A DNA stretch of 64,000 nucleotides from Usnea hakonensis (taxonomy: Eukaryota; Ascomycota; Lecanoromycetes; Lecanorales; Parmeliaceae), in the NCBI GenBank assembly GCA_013423325.1, contig BLJB01000249.1, forward strand, positions 1 through 64,000, read 5' to 3'. Positions 1 through 9,490 of this stretch are shown one piece after another. Numbering within the stretch: position 1 is the first letter of the stretch; each line of letters starts with the position of its first letter. The position numbers were made by a program, and so were the translations under genes. The notes beneath the pieces are model-generated. The model did no database searches, was not told the origin of the DNA, and was given only the letters and a program-made list of their open reading frames with translations.

Positions 1-720
1 ATCACAAGGATGCTGGCTTTATGCAGGCATGATTTCGCCTACCCCCCTAGCGCCCTTAAAGTATAAAATCGGGGCTACTTGTGCTCTACTACTTCAATCA
101 ATAGCGATTTCCCATGCAGATGCGTGAGAACCACCAGACTTCAGGGAGAGCAAGTCCCCGGGATCTCCACGACTTCAGCCCCGGCAGTAAACCATAATCA
201 GCATAATAAGTCAAGGGAAATTTTAGCTAAAGATATGAAACGAGGGTACTTAATCGTTAGGCATATCTTCCTAGCGATCAAATTCCTTGAATTTTTCTTT
301 AGCGGAGGCAAAAGTACTCTTATAGGGGGAGTAAATAAAGGCGTCACAGCCCTAATGAACACTACTACTAGAGGTGTCTAGTCCCTTTGGCTGGGCCTTG
401 GATTGTCCAGTATGACTCCATCAATCAATCCACTGTATTCACTATGGCAGATTCTCAGTCGCCTCAATCGAAGGCCTCTTCGTTTCTAGAAGTGCGAAGT
501 CTTTCGGAGCTTGTAACTTCGGTTTTTGAGGAAATTTAAGTACATTTTTACACAGCGAAAGAAGTACTCGCACATCCCCCGCACCTGAGTAATACAGCCC
601 CTCTTATGACTTTCACCCTTTCAGATTCAACTCCCTCATCACAAACTTTCCATGCACCCCGTCGCCACCAGCAGCGCAAAGTTCGGCAGCGTGAGCGTCA
701 TTAAGGCTGAGGGAGACGGC
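1..720. other. Degenerate repeat DNA, no gene
   Basis: No convincing coding region. The plus-strand open frame at 79-381 has no recognisable domain. Bases about 240-375 resemble bases about 6440-6570 in the same orientation (shared short blocks around GTTAGGCAT, CTTGAAT, AGCGGA and GGGAGT..AAAGGCG), so this is probably part of a diverged dispersed repeat, possibly an LTR. The retroelement relic to the right would continue into this stretch, but I see no reverse-transcriptase motif. Confidence 0.5.
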
Positions 721-1146
721 TTAGCCGCCAAACCAGTTGCAGGTGTTGTTGCATGAGGTGATAGTCGTCAGATTTCTTGCTACGTCAAGCACAATTCCTT
801 CCGGCTTGATGATATCGATACCAATAAGAGCCTTGATTGTCAAATTATCGACAATGTGGAAATCTCTTTCAATGAGTGCCACGCCTGTCTTTCCGGGTAG
901 ATAGATCCTCAGGCGGACAAATTCGCCAGCATCGTGAGTGTTTGTTCCAAGACCTCTCACTGTCATTGGGGATGCCATCTTCTGAAAATTGACTCCAGGC
1001 ATGATTTCAAGCAAAAATTTCCGGGCGATAAGACTCATGGTGCATACAGTATTAAAGCATATCTCGTAACCCTGTCCTGCTAGGAAAAACATTACCAGTG
1101 CAGCGACGAAGCGATAGCCACGGAAAGCATAGCCTTCCGCATGCAC
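721..1146 (-). pseudogene. Retroelement aspartic protease relic (gypsy type)
   Basis: The minus-strand frame reads like the retropepsin part of a fungal Ty3/gypsy polyprotein: a hydrophobic lead, an active-site-like block ending CTMSLI, a flap-like segment and the C-terminal IGIDII motif seen in such proteases. The catalytic D-T/S-G triad is replaced by N-T-V (NTVCTMSLIA), so it cannot be an active protease. The Asp-to-Asn change is what a G-to-A transition would give, in keeping with repeat-induced point mutation, although I have not computed RIP indices. It lies downstream of gag-like pieces at 3.4-3.6 kb in the same orientation, the expected gag-to-protease order. No reverse transcriptase follows. 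Confidence 0.6.
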
Positions 1147-1515
1147 GTCAGCAGCATTATACGGGACAGCTTCTGGGAAAGCCGGGAAATTTTCTGCTTC
1201 CGGGGCTTCCAGAACTTTGACTTTGGTGGCGGATTGGGCCTGCTTAGTAGCAGTCTGTGCTACCTTGGTAGCGCGTTTCTTGCACGACAGACGAAGATGC
1301 TTGTATAGCGGCCATTGAATAGTGACGGTTTCGAGATTAGACTACCGGCTTCGTGAAGAAATGGGCTTCGACGGTGTCATCGGGTTCTTAAGAAGGTTGT
1401 TCCACGTCTTCCCGAGCATATGCATTCTCGCAATTCCAGTCCGTTCTTTGATACCAAGCATCCTCGTAAGCCTCATATTCTTCTTGCTCGTCGATCGGCT
1501 TCTCATCCTCCTTTC

Positions 1516-2058
1516 CTAGATCTGCTTGGTAAGCTCTAGCACCGTAGGGTCATCGATTGTTTCTGTGATTTTGCCTGGGATCATGCTGGCGGGGCTGCGA
1601 AGCTGACATGTTTGCGTTTCCTCGGTCACAGGTAATCCAAAGTCTTCAATTGGTGCAGCTTGAGGGTCTGGATCGAAAAGTCCAACATCTCGAGCACGGA
1701 GCTGAGATGCGCGGGCAACTGATATAGGCGCTGCTTGTTCTGCCGGTGCTGTTTTTCTGGCTATACGCATAGCATTGGATGTAATGGCCGACATCTGGTC
1801 AGCCTGTGCTTGGGAAGATGCTGGTGCTGCCATATCTATGTTCCCAGCAATCTTTTCGGCTGATGTAGAGGTATTCCTGGTGGAAGAGGGTTCAGTGACC
1901 GAGGAGCTAGTGACTGGTTCAGTGACTGTCTCAGTGAACGGATAAGCCGATCTGGGTTCAGTGACAGGTTTAGCGACTGGTTCGGTGACTAGGGAAGCTG
2001 GATGTCTTAGTAATAATAGCGGTGGTAACAAATATTCCGGTGACGTATGCTCCGTCAT
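1516..2058 (-). pseudogene. Retroelement linker region, VTEP repeats
   Basis: Open minus-strand frame lying between the gag-like and protease-like relics. The N-terminal half holds several copies of V-T-E-P (about 2036-1875), built on a repeated GTTCAGTGAC unit; the rest is low complexity and Ala/Thr/Pro rich. No domain is recognised. Position and strand suggest the disordered spacer of the same decayed gypsy polyprotein, but it could be unrelated low-complexity DNA. Confidence 0.3.
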
Positions 2059-2819
2059 TTAGGAGACTGCTAGAGCCAGTGTTGTGTTAGGACGTTCGTC
2101 TACTATGGTAAGAGGCTCAAATTTTCTAAGGAAAGCTTGCGCTACCGGTGACCTTCTTAGATTGACTCTCTGGTCTCCGAAGGCTCTGATGGCACGCGGT
2201 AGGTTTACCGCGTTAATCTCCTAGGTGGAAGTATACGGTTGTTCGCCTTGCTTGGAACGAGTGGCAATCGGTTCGGGACGGACGTACTTGCTGATGATGT
2301 CGCGGGCGGTGAAATACATCTCTCGAGGAATAGGGATATCGTTATACTCTCTGGCCTCTACAAATTCGTGTATTTGATACGAAGTTCGTATGAGGTTTGA
2401 TGCAGTGGCTAAAGCAGTTGATGAGGACGCCAGATTGATGGTGGTCGATGATTGTCATGAGTCTTTGACGTGAAGTGGGAGAGCTTTGGTAACTGGTAAA
2501 TGAAAGTCTGGTAATCAGGGGAAGCTGTATCTGGTTCTATAGTATCAAATCCGGTTGCTTCTAAGGCATAGTGATATGACACTTAACCAGGTGTCACTGC
2601 TAACTATTATGGTATAGTCTGATGAGTATGAGAGACATGCATTCACGTAGTAGCCTTCCACAAACCATCAATCTCTATATAACAGACGTATTTCCCTTAG
2701 GAGCCTATCGTAGCAGTAGTGACTGAATATTATTGGTGTTTTGTAGTCCTGCCCGGTCATCAGGGGTCTAGTCGCGTAAGCAGTCTTCGATTGCGGCGTA
2801 GTGATGGTAGCGAAGTCTG

Positions 2820-3041
2820 TTAGTGTAGAGACGACGTGTCTTCAAGTGCATTACTAGACTTAGGTACGGTCGCAATTTCTTGTTCAGCATGGGGTTTCTT
2901 GCGAGCATGAGGTTTCTTGCGAGCATGAGGCATGTCGTTCTCTGAAGGCCTCGGCAGCATGGGTGTCTGGGTGATCTGCTTCGGTACGGGTAGTTGATTG
3001 CTTGACGAAGGCTTTGATGGCGCGGCCATTGATAATTTCAT
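2820..3041 (-). pseudogene. Retroelement gag-side fragment with HARKKP repeat
   Basis: Short minus-strand frame rich in Pro, Lys and Ser. It contains a direct tandem repeat of 18 bp around 2886-2930 giving two HARKKP units. It has the same strand and order as the gag-like fragment at 3.4-3.6 kb and the protease at 0.7-1.1 kb, so I read it as part of the same decayed polyprotein. Frames between these pieces are closed by stops. Confidence 0.25.
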
Positions 3042-3439
3042 TGCAGAAGGCTTTTGAAATGAAGTGCTAGTGAGAGATTTCGAAGGCTTCTGCGGTACTA
3101 CGACAGCTGTTGTTTTCGAAGCTTCTTGTAGACGGGGTAGTGTTGGGAATCTGCAAGCAGATTGTGATAACAGTTGAAAGCTACAGTTTGTAGTGGATGG
3201 AATGGTTCCTTTGTTCGTGCTACGGCAGTCGAAAGATACATGAAGACTGCTATGATCAAGTAATGCTTGAAGGCATTCGCTGTTCGCGCCTGCTATGATA
3301 ATCTCATAACGCCATTATCCCGCCTTCAGCTCTCACCGATTTCCTTGTTGTCGTGTTCCACGGACTGCTTCGATTGGAAAGAGGACAAACAACGCATCTG
3401 TTGTGAGTGTCTCATTGGAAGGCTTGCTGTGATAAAAGG

Positions 3440-3646
3440 TTAGTGGGAAGTGGTATATAGCAAGTTTTGTCTGAATATGATTCGGGGTGTCTTGTTCTGG
3501 CAACCGGGCTTGTCATTGTCCTGAGCTTGCTCTTTACTGAGATAACCCCGCTTGTACGCCCTTTCGATGTCCTCAAGGTACTCGTATGGGTCTTCCTTTC
3601 CATCTCTACACCCGCAAAATATTCTAATCTTTGTATGCCTCATCAT
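3440..3646 (-). pseudogene. Retroelement gag relic (gypsy type)
   Basis: The minus-strand frame resembles the start of the capsid-like gag region of fungal Ty3/gypsy elements: a block DGKEDPYEYLEDIERAYKRG (residues about 16-35), a charged spacer, and IIFRQNL. Such elements have a similar glycine-aspartate, EDP-x-E-(Y/F)-LEDLE segment here. It is short and closed by stops on both sides. Together with 2820-3041, 1516-2058 and 721-1146 it outlines one 5'-to-3' decayed element on the minus strand. Confidence 0.5.
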
Positions 3647-3649
3647 TCG

Positions 3650-4865
3650 TTATGGGTAAGTGGGTTGCTTTGGTATTTGTGCTTGCTTGGATCACGGTGT
3701 CTGTTCGTGTGAGGAGAATATTGCTAGTGAGTGTGAATGCTCTCGTAGTTGTGTGAATTGCTTTGGTGGCGGTAATAACTCACCAAAGAGTGCTTGACTC
3801 GATCGTACTTCTCGTGAGGGTGGTTGTTTCTGTGATGGTGCTTGCTTGGGTGATGGTGATTCTTCCGAGGATGAGTCCTCAATTGAACTGGTGTAGAACC
3901 TCTACTCGGGTACTGTACTGGATTTCGAAGTTCACAGACTTGACATATGAACTCAAGAGAGCGGTGGAAAATAGTGAAAACTCGGTGGGGTGGGGAATGA
4001 TGGGTAATTGCTGGAGAGTGGTGAGAGAAGTGAGGAGTGATCCTTGGACTTGCTCAGCTTCCCACGGGGATTCTCCCGGAATTGACCTCACTGAAGTTCT
4101 CAGACTGCTCTCATGAAAAGACTGGTAGTTGTGTGAGGCTAGAGATCCTCGGTTCTGGTGTTGCGCACTGGTGAGTCGACGCGATAGTGGTCTATTTGAT
4201 AGACGCTACATATTTGAATAGCCACTATTGGATGTTGACGCGTTAGTCCATTGGCGGTCGGTGACTATAATCAGAAGACATAGTCTCTGGCACTTGGCCA
4301 GGAAAGATAAGTGGTGAATACTGTGGAGGCCAAGAATTTATTCTTGGGCGTAGATGTGACCTGCAACTGCGAGCCTACTTACAGATAAGCATATTTACTT
4401 TTCAATTTCATCCTCTCTTTCCTCCTTCCTCTCTACCTCTCTTTAGTGACGGAGGTTTCCGCATGAAGACCATTCAGGATGGTTCAGGATAGAGCATTCA
4501 GCATGGATCCTGAATGGCCTCTTCGAGCAACACTACCAATGAGAAGAAGCTGTATTTTACTGCTACTACGGTCCTTAATAGCTAGAAATATCCAATGCCA
4601 AACGCAATAAAATTGAAGGCTTGCCAAGTCCGTAACAAGTAACACTTAGAAGCAGACTTGGTAATTGAGTGTATATATACTGCTATTTGCACTGCAATGG
4701 CTGTTCGGTCGATTCATCTCTTTCAGAGCCATTGGATCCTTTTTTCGCGCGACCAAACAATCGTCTACTTCGTAGCCTTCCTACTTCACGTACACATCAC
4801 TAGCCTTCTACATTACCAAACGCACTCGTCTTCACCAAATAAACCACTCTCGTCGTCTTCATGGC
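3650..4865. other. Gene-free stretch
   Basis: Plus-strand open frames at 3467-3712 and 3763-4116 are hydrophobic, valine-rich and unlike any family I know; I treat them as chance. The stretch includes a CT-rich tract at about 4400-4445 and an 11-bp inverted repeat (4470-4480 with 4507-4517). Nothing else is supported. Confidence 0.5.
4470..4517. repeat. 11-bp inverted repeat
   Basis: CCATTCAGGAT at 4470-4480 is the exact reverse complement of ATCCTGAATGG at 4507-4517, with a 26-nt spacer that itself contains two partial copies of the arm (TTCAGGAT and CATTCAG). A stem-loop or a protein-binding palindrome is possible. There is no gene next to it to interpret it by. Confidence 0.6.
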
Positions 4866-6115
4866 CATGAACACTCGCTGAGGTGCTCCACCAACTACCC
4901 TCGCTGTTGCCAGCAAGGCCAGCAAGACCGCCTCAGCCAGAAAGGCCAGTAGGACTAAAAGCAAACGCACTTCTCGTCCCACGAACAAGGCAAATACCAC
5001 AAATCGCGTCCGTAAGCCCGCGCCCACCAGCCGCAATACACGAAGATACGTCGATGTCGATAAGGATCCTCATACCTCTCGCACTGCCAGCCCTGACTAC
5101 ATTTCCGATACACCCATACCCTCCCGCCGGGTTATTCCTGAGACACCACCGCCTAGTCAGGCAAATTGGAGGCTGAGAAGACCCGTGTCCTAAGGGAACT
5201 ACGGCATCAATCGTCACCACCCAAGGCAGCGGCGCAGCGGCAGGGACGATTCGGAAGACGATTCGTCTGATTTCGAGCGAGGAGATAGCGCGAGGGTATC
5301 TTTCTTGCACCATCATGCAGGTAAGAAGCCATTTCTTAGCCTCCATGAGCACTACCCCGCTGTCAATACCAAGTACTTCAAGCAGATCTACTAGGGTACT
5401 TTCCAGCCCAGCAACTCCATGAGACTCGCTCATGATGCACTCACTTGGAGCATTACTTCCAAAGGGAAGAAAGATTAGGACGATATGACGCCCGAATCAA
5501 GCAATATGGTCCAACTCCTGCGCTGTTTCGAGGTGTATAGTTATGCTATTTGCTTTTTCGTAGCAAGGCCTCATGTTGCCTTGCAATTGCACGATGCGCT
5601 CGTTCGGTATCGTCTTCGCTTGATGGATTTCAGCCTCTATTTCACATTTGTCTGGATTCGAATACCACTATGCGTTTATGGCCAATTGAATCCTCAGCAG
5701 ACAAAATGAACTGGTCGCATGGCTCTCGGAGGACTACGAGTGCCAGCATTACCTCGCCATCAAGACGTCTCAGCAATTACAGGTTCATTTGCCGGGGATG
5801 CTTTCGGCCTCAGGTGGCTACCAGGCCTCAGGTGGATTTTTGAGCAGCAACAGATTCAATGCAGGCGATTGCAACAGGACGAATTGCAAGGATTCTCATA
5901 TCTGCTCCCCATGTCGGCATGGTAATCACCCTGCAAGAGAGTGTAAGTCCCACCAAGTGGCTTCCAATTCCAATTCAGTTCCACACGCCATAGCCGCCTC
6001 TAAGAGCATGCTCGATGGAGGCTCCACCTCTTCCTCCCCTGCCGAGTGGAGGCTGCTCCACCATCCTAGCTATGCCCCCGACAGCAGACGTGGACTGAGC
6101 TCCGGCAGTAGCTGA
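4866..6115 (+). pseudogene. Decayed gag-like transposon ORF with zinc-knuckle-like end
   Basis: Read across frames and stops on the plus strand, the region gives a basic, Ser/Thr/Pro-rich N-terminus (about 4900-5170), a helical middle (about 5300-5570) with blocks such as FQPSNSMRLAHDA and SNMVQLLRCFEVYSYAI, and near 5850-5950 a cysteine/histidine cluster (CNRTNC, HICSPC, HPAREC). That layout matches gag-like or ORF1-like proteins of fungal transposable elements, where a helical region precedes a C/H knuckle. At least three stops and two frame changes interrupt it. Family assignment is from pattern memory only. The tail near 6120-6210 is still partly open but unrecognised. Confidence 0.45.
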
Positions 6116-6757
6116 CCACTCCCGTGGCACGCGCCGTCTATGCCGCCTACCTCGAACAGAAGGAACTGACTCTGCGGAACATCCGTACCAGGCGCAAATT
6201 CCGATAGCGAAGACCGTGGGGTCGAACCACAGCCTATATGCTTCACATCCTCGCTCTTATCATGACAAGCGTAGGCAGCGATACCGGATATACATATATA
6301 TGACTGGAACAGCCCTCAGCGCTCCTAAGCTAGCTGGAGAACGCCGTAGACCTTTGAGTGCGAATTTAACCAGAGTAACAACACGGACAACTAACATAAA
6401 TTGCGACCGCGACAGTGACAGGGGATCTTTAAGGTGTTAGGCATGGGCAGTTGGCAGTTGGCAATTGATTTTCTTGAATCTTCAGCGGATTAATAGGTGT
6501 ATCTATCCACAGAGGGAGTGATCAAAGGCGTTGCAGCGCCGCTACACACCAACATGCACAGTGAACGAAAGCACTGTGGCACTCAGAGGGCTCTTTCTTG
6601 GTTTCTGTGGGCTCAAAAGTGTAGCATGAGGGCTCATAATCATCATCATGTATCAAAGTCAAATCCATGGCCTTGCCATTTGACACGGTTAAGAAGCTGT
6701 TGAAACAGATAGAATATCAGTCTATGTGCTTGTAATTCATTCGTCTAAAATAGCAGT

Positions 6758-6859
6758 ATTCGAAACCCACTTCGATAGCCACAACAGCAACATTCAGAAT
6801 CCATTTCAATAGCCACAACAGCATCATTCAGAATCCACTTCGATAGCCACAACAGCAAC
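6758..6859. repeat. 34-bp tandem repeat, three copies
   Basis: Units start at 6758, 6792 and 6826. Each ends in GATAGCCACAACAGCAAC or a one- or two-base variant. The array lies about 90 bp beyond the stop codon of the minus-strand GIY-YIG gene, so it may be in its 3' untranslated region. Confidence 0.85.
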
Positions 6860-6916
6860 CATATTGAAATATAAACGACCACCGCTCTGGTAATGTTCAT
6901 AGTCGATACAAAGATT

Positions 6917-6934
6917 GATCGTCGATTGGCGACC
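6917..6934 (-). repeat. Degenerate palindromic element (candidate copy)
   Basis: Arms GATCG (6917-6921) and CGACC (6930-6934) pair at four of five positions around the exact loop TCGATTGG (6922-6929), the loop also found at 18587-18594. It lies just downstream of the stop codon of the GIY-YIG gene, so it is not in a predicted exon. Probably a decayed member; chance is not excluded. Confidence 0.4.
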
Positions 6935-6950
6935 GGGAAATCCATACATG

Positions 6951-9490
6951 TCAGCGCTGTTGCAACGGATTCTGGCGCTTCTGGGGCTTCCGCCTTATTC
7001 GGATAGGATGTAGGGTACCATGCTCTTTGTACCAGGACAACTCTCGAAAACATAAGGTCATGCGAATCTTTGGGTTTGGATGTCGGCGCAGTCCATCCTT
7101 TTTGGACCCACATGATTCGCAATGATCCGCTAGCGGGTACGGGTGACGCCTCACTGGTGACAGAACGCCATGTTTCCGATAATAAGTATCCTCCCTTGCG
7201 CAGATGGTGAGCGGAAGATGAGGGTGCCTGCATAGTTTCCCTGTTTCGCCACATGACTCGCAGTGATCAGCCATGGGCCAGAGGATAGGCTGCGGCGTAA
7301 GGACTCCATGTTTTCTCCAGTACGCGAACTCTCTTGAACATAGAGCCATTCCGAGTTTTTTACGAAAAAAGACTTTGGCACCCTCTGCTCTGGTGATACC
7401 GCATGAATCGCAGCGATCGGACCTCTTTCTCTTTATGGCTGCTTGTGTGTCAGGTTTGGCCCGCTCCGGCGACGGTAAAGAAGGAAACTTTAGATGGATA
7501 GGTAGACATCTGTTGAGACGTAGACGATATACTCCCGCGTCGCCTGGCGCGGGGGGCAGGACAGATGTTCCCGGGTCACTTAGAGCGAGAGGCGAAGCAT
7601 ATCCCGCGTCGACTGGCGCGGGTGGCTCCAAGATTCCCGCCAAGTCTAGGACATATGAACTCGAATTTTTGCCTATTGTCAATTGTAGGCTCCGTGTTAA
7701 GAGGATGATGACCGTCTCGATCCATAGTAGCGAAGGGGCTGATATGGTCTTCCCCATCTCACATAGCACTTTGTGCCGAATATTCCACCCAGGTTGACCG
7801 AGGACTTGATGTACCAATTGGGCACGTCGCAGGTCTCCTCGCTTGACTGCCCTTATGCGTGACATATGTGAAGCACGACGTTGCCTTGGATTTGTTGTGC
7901 TTCCGATGTATAGAGCCCAACGTCCGTCCTTGTGACAGCCAATGAAAGCGTAGATAAGCGCTGAGTCTAGGGGTATGTAATTGTCGTATTCCGGTAAGAG
8001 TTGTGCAAGAAGGGGAATACTTATATACTCTTGGCTCAGTACTTTTTTCATACCGGCTGTTAGCGAGGTCTGTACTTCAGAGATGATACCTGCGGAGGTA
8101 ATGTTCCTAACAGTGTGGCTCCAAGTAGTGGGGTGCCAAGCGGTCTCCCGTCTTAGCACTTCTCCGAAGTTCTTCGACCTCGCATGTTCTATCAGTCCGT
8201 TAACGATCGGTGCGATATGGCGAACTATACATTACTGATTAGCTATCTATCACAATACTGTGTTATATCTGTTCGACATACCAACAGCAGTTGAGGTAAC
8301 TTCAAAAGAAGGGTGTATTATATTGTCTTTATCGTCATCTTCGTCGTCGTCCAACGCGTCGTCCAATGCGGTGTCCGAGTCGGTGTCCAAGTCGTCCTTG
8401 TCCGAGTCCTTGTCCATGTCTGACTCTTCATCGTCATCACCTTCGAGGTCCACGACTTTGCCGGCGAGAATGGCATCGGCAATAATAGCGTTGCGGGAAT
8501 CAGTACCGATAGGCAAGTCGACTGGCTTGCCGGGGAGAGTCTCGTTGTAGTCTTCGTCTTCATGAGTGTCAGCATATAGGCGGAAGAGTAAACATGAGCG
8601 GGACTTGAATAACCTTGATTACGGCCAACCTTCAAGCTCTCGTCTTCATCATCGGTGAGAGAACGAGGGATTTCTTCATCATCGGTCACAGACCCACGGA
8701 TTTCCTCGTCATCGGTCACAGACCAAGGGATTTCCTCGTCATCGGTTGCAGACCAGGGGATTTCATCGTCGTCGGTCAGAGACCAGGGGATTTCCTCGTC
8801 ATCGGTCACAGACCAGGGGATTTCATCGTCGTCGGTCAGAGACCAGGGGATTTCCTCGTCATCGGTCACAGACCAGGGGATTTCCTCGTCATCGGTTGCA
8901 GACCAGGGAATTTCCTCATCATCGGTTGCAGACCAGGGAATTTCCTCATCATCGGACGGAGACAAAGAGATGTATGCATTCAATAGTTTCTCATGCTTCT
9001 TGAAAGGTAGACTGCGGGACAAGGTCAGTCACTGGCATCACGGACGAAAGCAGAGGACAGCTTGCCTTGTCTGTTTTTTGGCCCAGGTCGAGGTAGGGAC
9101 GTCGCCTGGCGTCTCCCGCTGAGCGGGCTTTTTCCTTGTAGTCTTAGACTTCTTGGGCTTCTGCACCTTCTTGTTCTTGGTGACCTTCGCCTTTGGTATC
9201 TTCATACACGAATTAGACTAAGTGTTTTCGAAACGAAGATGGGGTATAGTAGAGGTTCAAACATACATGCTTCTCAAGTGTAAGATTAAGCTGACCAAGA
9301 ATTGTCTTGAGTGTTGCCTGCCTTTTGGATGAAGTCGAGGTAGGGACGTCGCCTGGCGTCCCAATGGACTTTTGCACCTTCTGCTTGTTGGTGGTGCCCG
9401 CCTTCGATGTCTTCATACACCAATTAGACTATGTGTTTGCAAAAGGAAGATAGGGTATGGTAGACATACAGGCTTCTTTTGTACCTTCAT
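6951..9490 (-). CDS. GIY-YIG nuclease-like protein with acidic repeats and three GATA-like zinc fingers
   Basis: Six exons: 9490-9470, 9410-9267, 9199-9066, 9011-8623, 8557-8282, 8224-6951; 745 residues with phase kept throughout. Introns are 54-67 nt; those after exons 1, 2 and 5 have GTATGT donors, the third would be GC-AG, the fourth starts GTAATC. Layout: two related lysine-rich segments (exons 2 and 3, sharing TPGDVPTST), ten DDEEIPWS-type 10-residue repeats (exon 4), an Asp/Glu-rich stretch (exon 5), then a GIY-YIG domain at about 411-493 (ALIY, LYIGST, an Arg-rich RQRR block, and E491 in WIETV) that keeps the family's catalytic Tyr, Arg and Glu. Three fingers follow at about 593-631, 643-677 and 690-728: C-x2-C, x16-20, C, x9, H, ending like GATA fingers (LC..., (R/E)HG) but lacking the fourth Cys. 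Probably a nuclear DNA-binding nuclease; function is inferred. Five palindromic elements sit in its exons. No upstream exon was sought beyond 9490; the fusion of exons 1-5 to 6 needs transcript evidence. Confidence 0.6.
7534..7553 (-). repeat. Palindromic coding element, copy b
   Basis: Perfect 6-bp arms CCCGCG (7534-7539) and CGCGGG (7548-7553) around loop TCGCCTGG (7540-7547). On the coding minus strand it reads P-A-P-G-D-A-G in the GIY-YIG protein, between the nuclease domain and the fingers. Confidence 0.85.
7603..7622 (-). repeat. Palindromic coding element, copy c
   Basis: Same CCCGCG (7603-7608) and CGCGGG (7617-7622) arms as the copy 69 bp away but loop TCGACTGG (7609-7616). Codes for P-A-P-V-D-A-G. 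The DNA between the two copies is not itself duplicated. Confidence 0.85.
8512..8531 (-). repeat. Palindromic coding element, copy d
   Basis: Arms GGCAAG (8512-8517) and CTTGCC (8526-8531), loop TCGACTGG (8518-8525). The stem is unlike the other copies in sequence yet perfectly paired. Codes for G-K-P-V-D-L-P in exon 5 of the GIY-YIG gene. Confidence 0.85.
8650..8960 (-). repeat. 30-bp coding minisatellite, about ten copies
   Basis: Ten tandem 30-bp units, minus-strand product (S-x-T-DDEEIPW)n. Units fall into sub-types (CACAGACC, TTGCAGACC, CAGAGACC endings) that alternate in the middle, a sign of higher-order expansion. Because 30 is divisible by three, long chance ORFs appear in the other frames and on the plus strand; the minus frame is chosen because it splices into the GIY-YIG gene. 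Confidence 0.9.
9096..9117 (-). repeat. Palindromic coding element, copy e
   Basis: Arm GGGACG (9096-9101), loop TCGCCTGG (9102-9109), arm CGTCTCCC (9110-9117), which pairs with one bulged base. It codes for T-P-G-D-V-P in exon 3 of the GIY-YIG gene and is the homologue of the copy in exon 2 (9343-9362). Confidence 0.75.
9343..9362 (-). repeat. Palindromic coding element, copy f
   Basis: Perfect arms GGGACG (9343-9348) and CGTCCC (9357-9362), loop TCGCCTGG (9349-9356), coding for T-P-G-D-V-P in exon 2. Exons 2 and 3 and their introns look like an ancient duplication, so copies e and f may be one insertion copied with its exon. Confidence 0.85.

Larger units (their letters stand above)
6441..6950. 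other. Gene-free 3' flank of the GIY-YIG gene
   Basis: Contains the second copy of the repeat also seen near 240-375, a 34-bp x3 tandem repeat and a degenerate hairpin of the palindromic family. Short plus-strand frames show no domain. Confidence 0.5.

Noticed and set aside
721..1146. Functional host aspartic protease
   Set aside because: The catalytic triad is N-T-V and the surrounding sequence is of retroelement type.
8615..9122. Long plus-strand ORFs over the 30-bp repeat (RPGDFLVIG and DQGISSSSV repeats)
   Set aside because: They are other frames of the minisatellite; a unit divisible by three opens all frames. Only the minus frame splices into a larger conserved protein.
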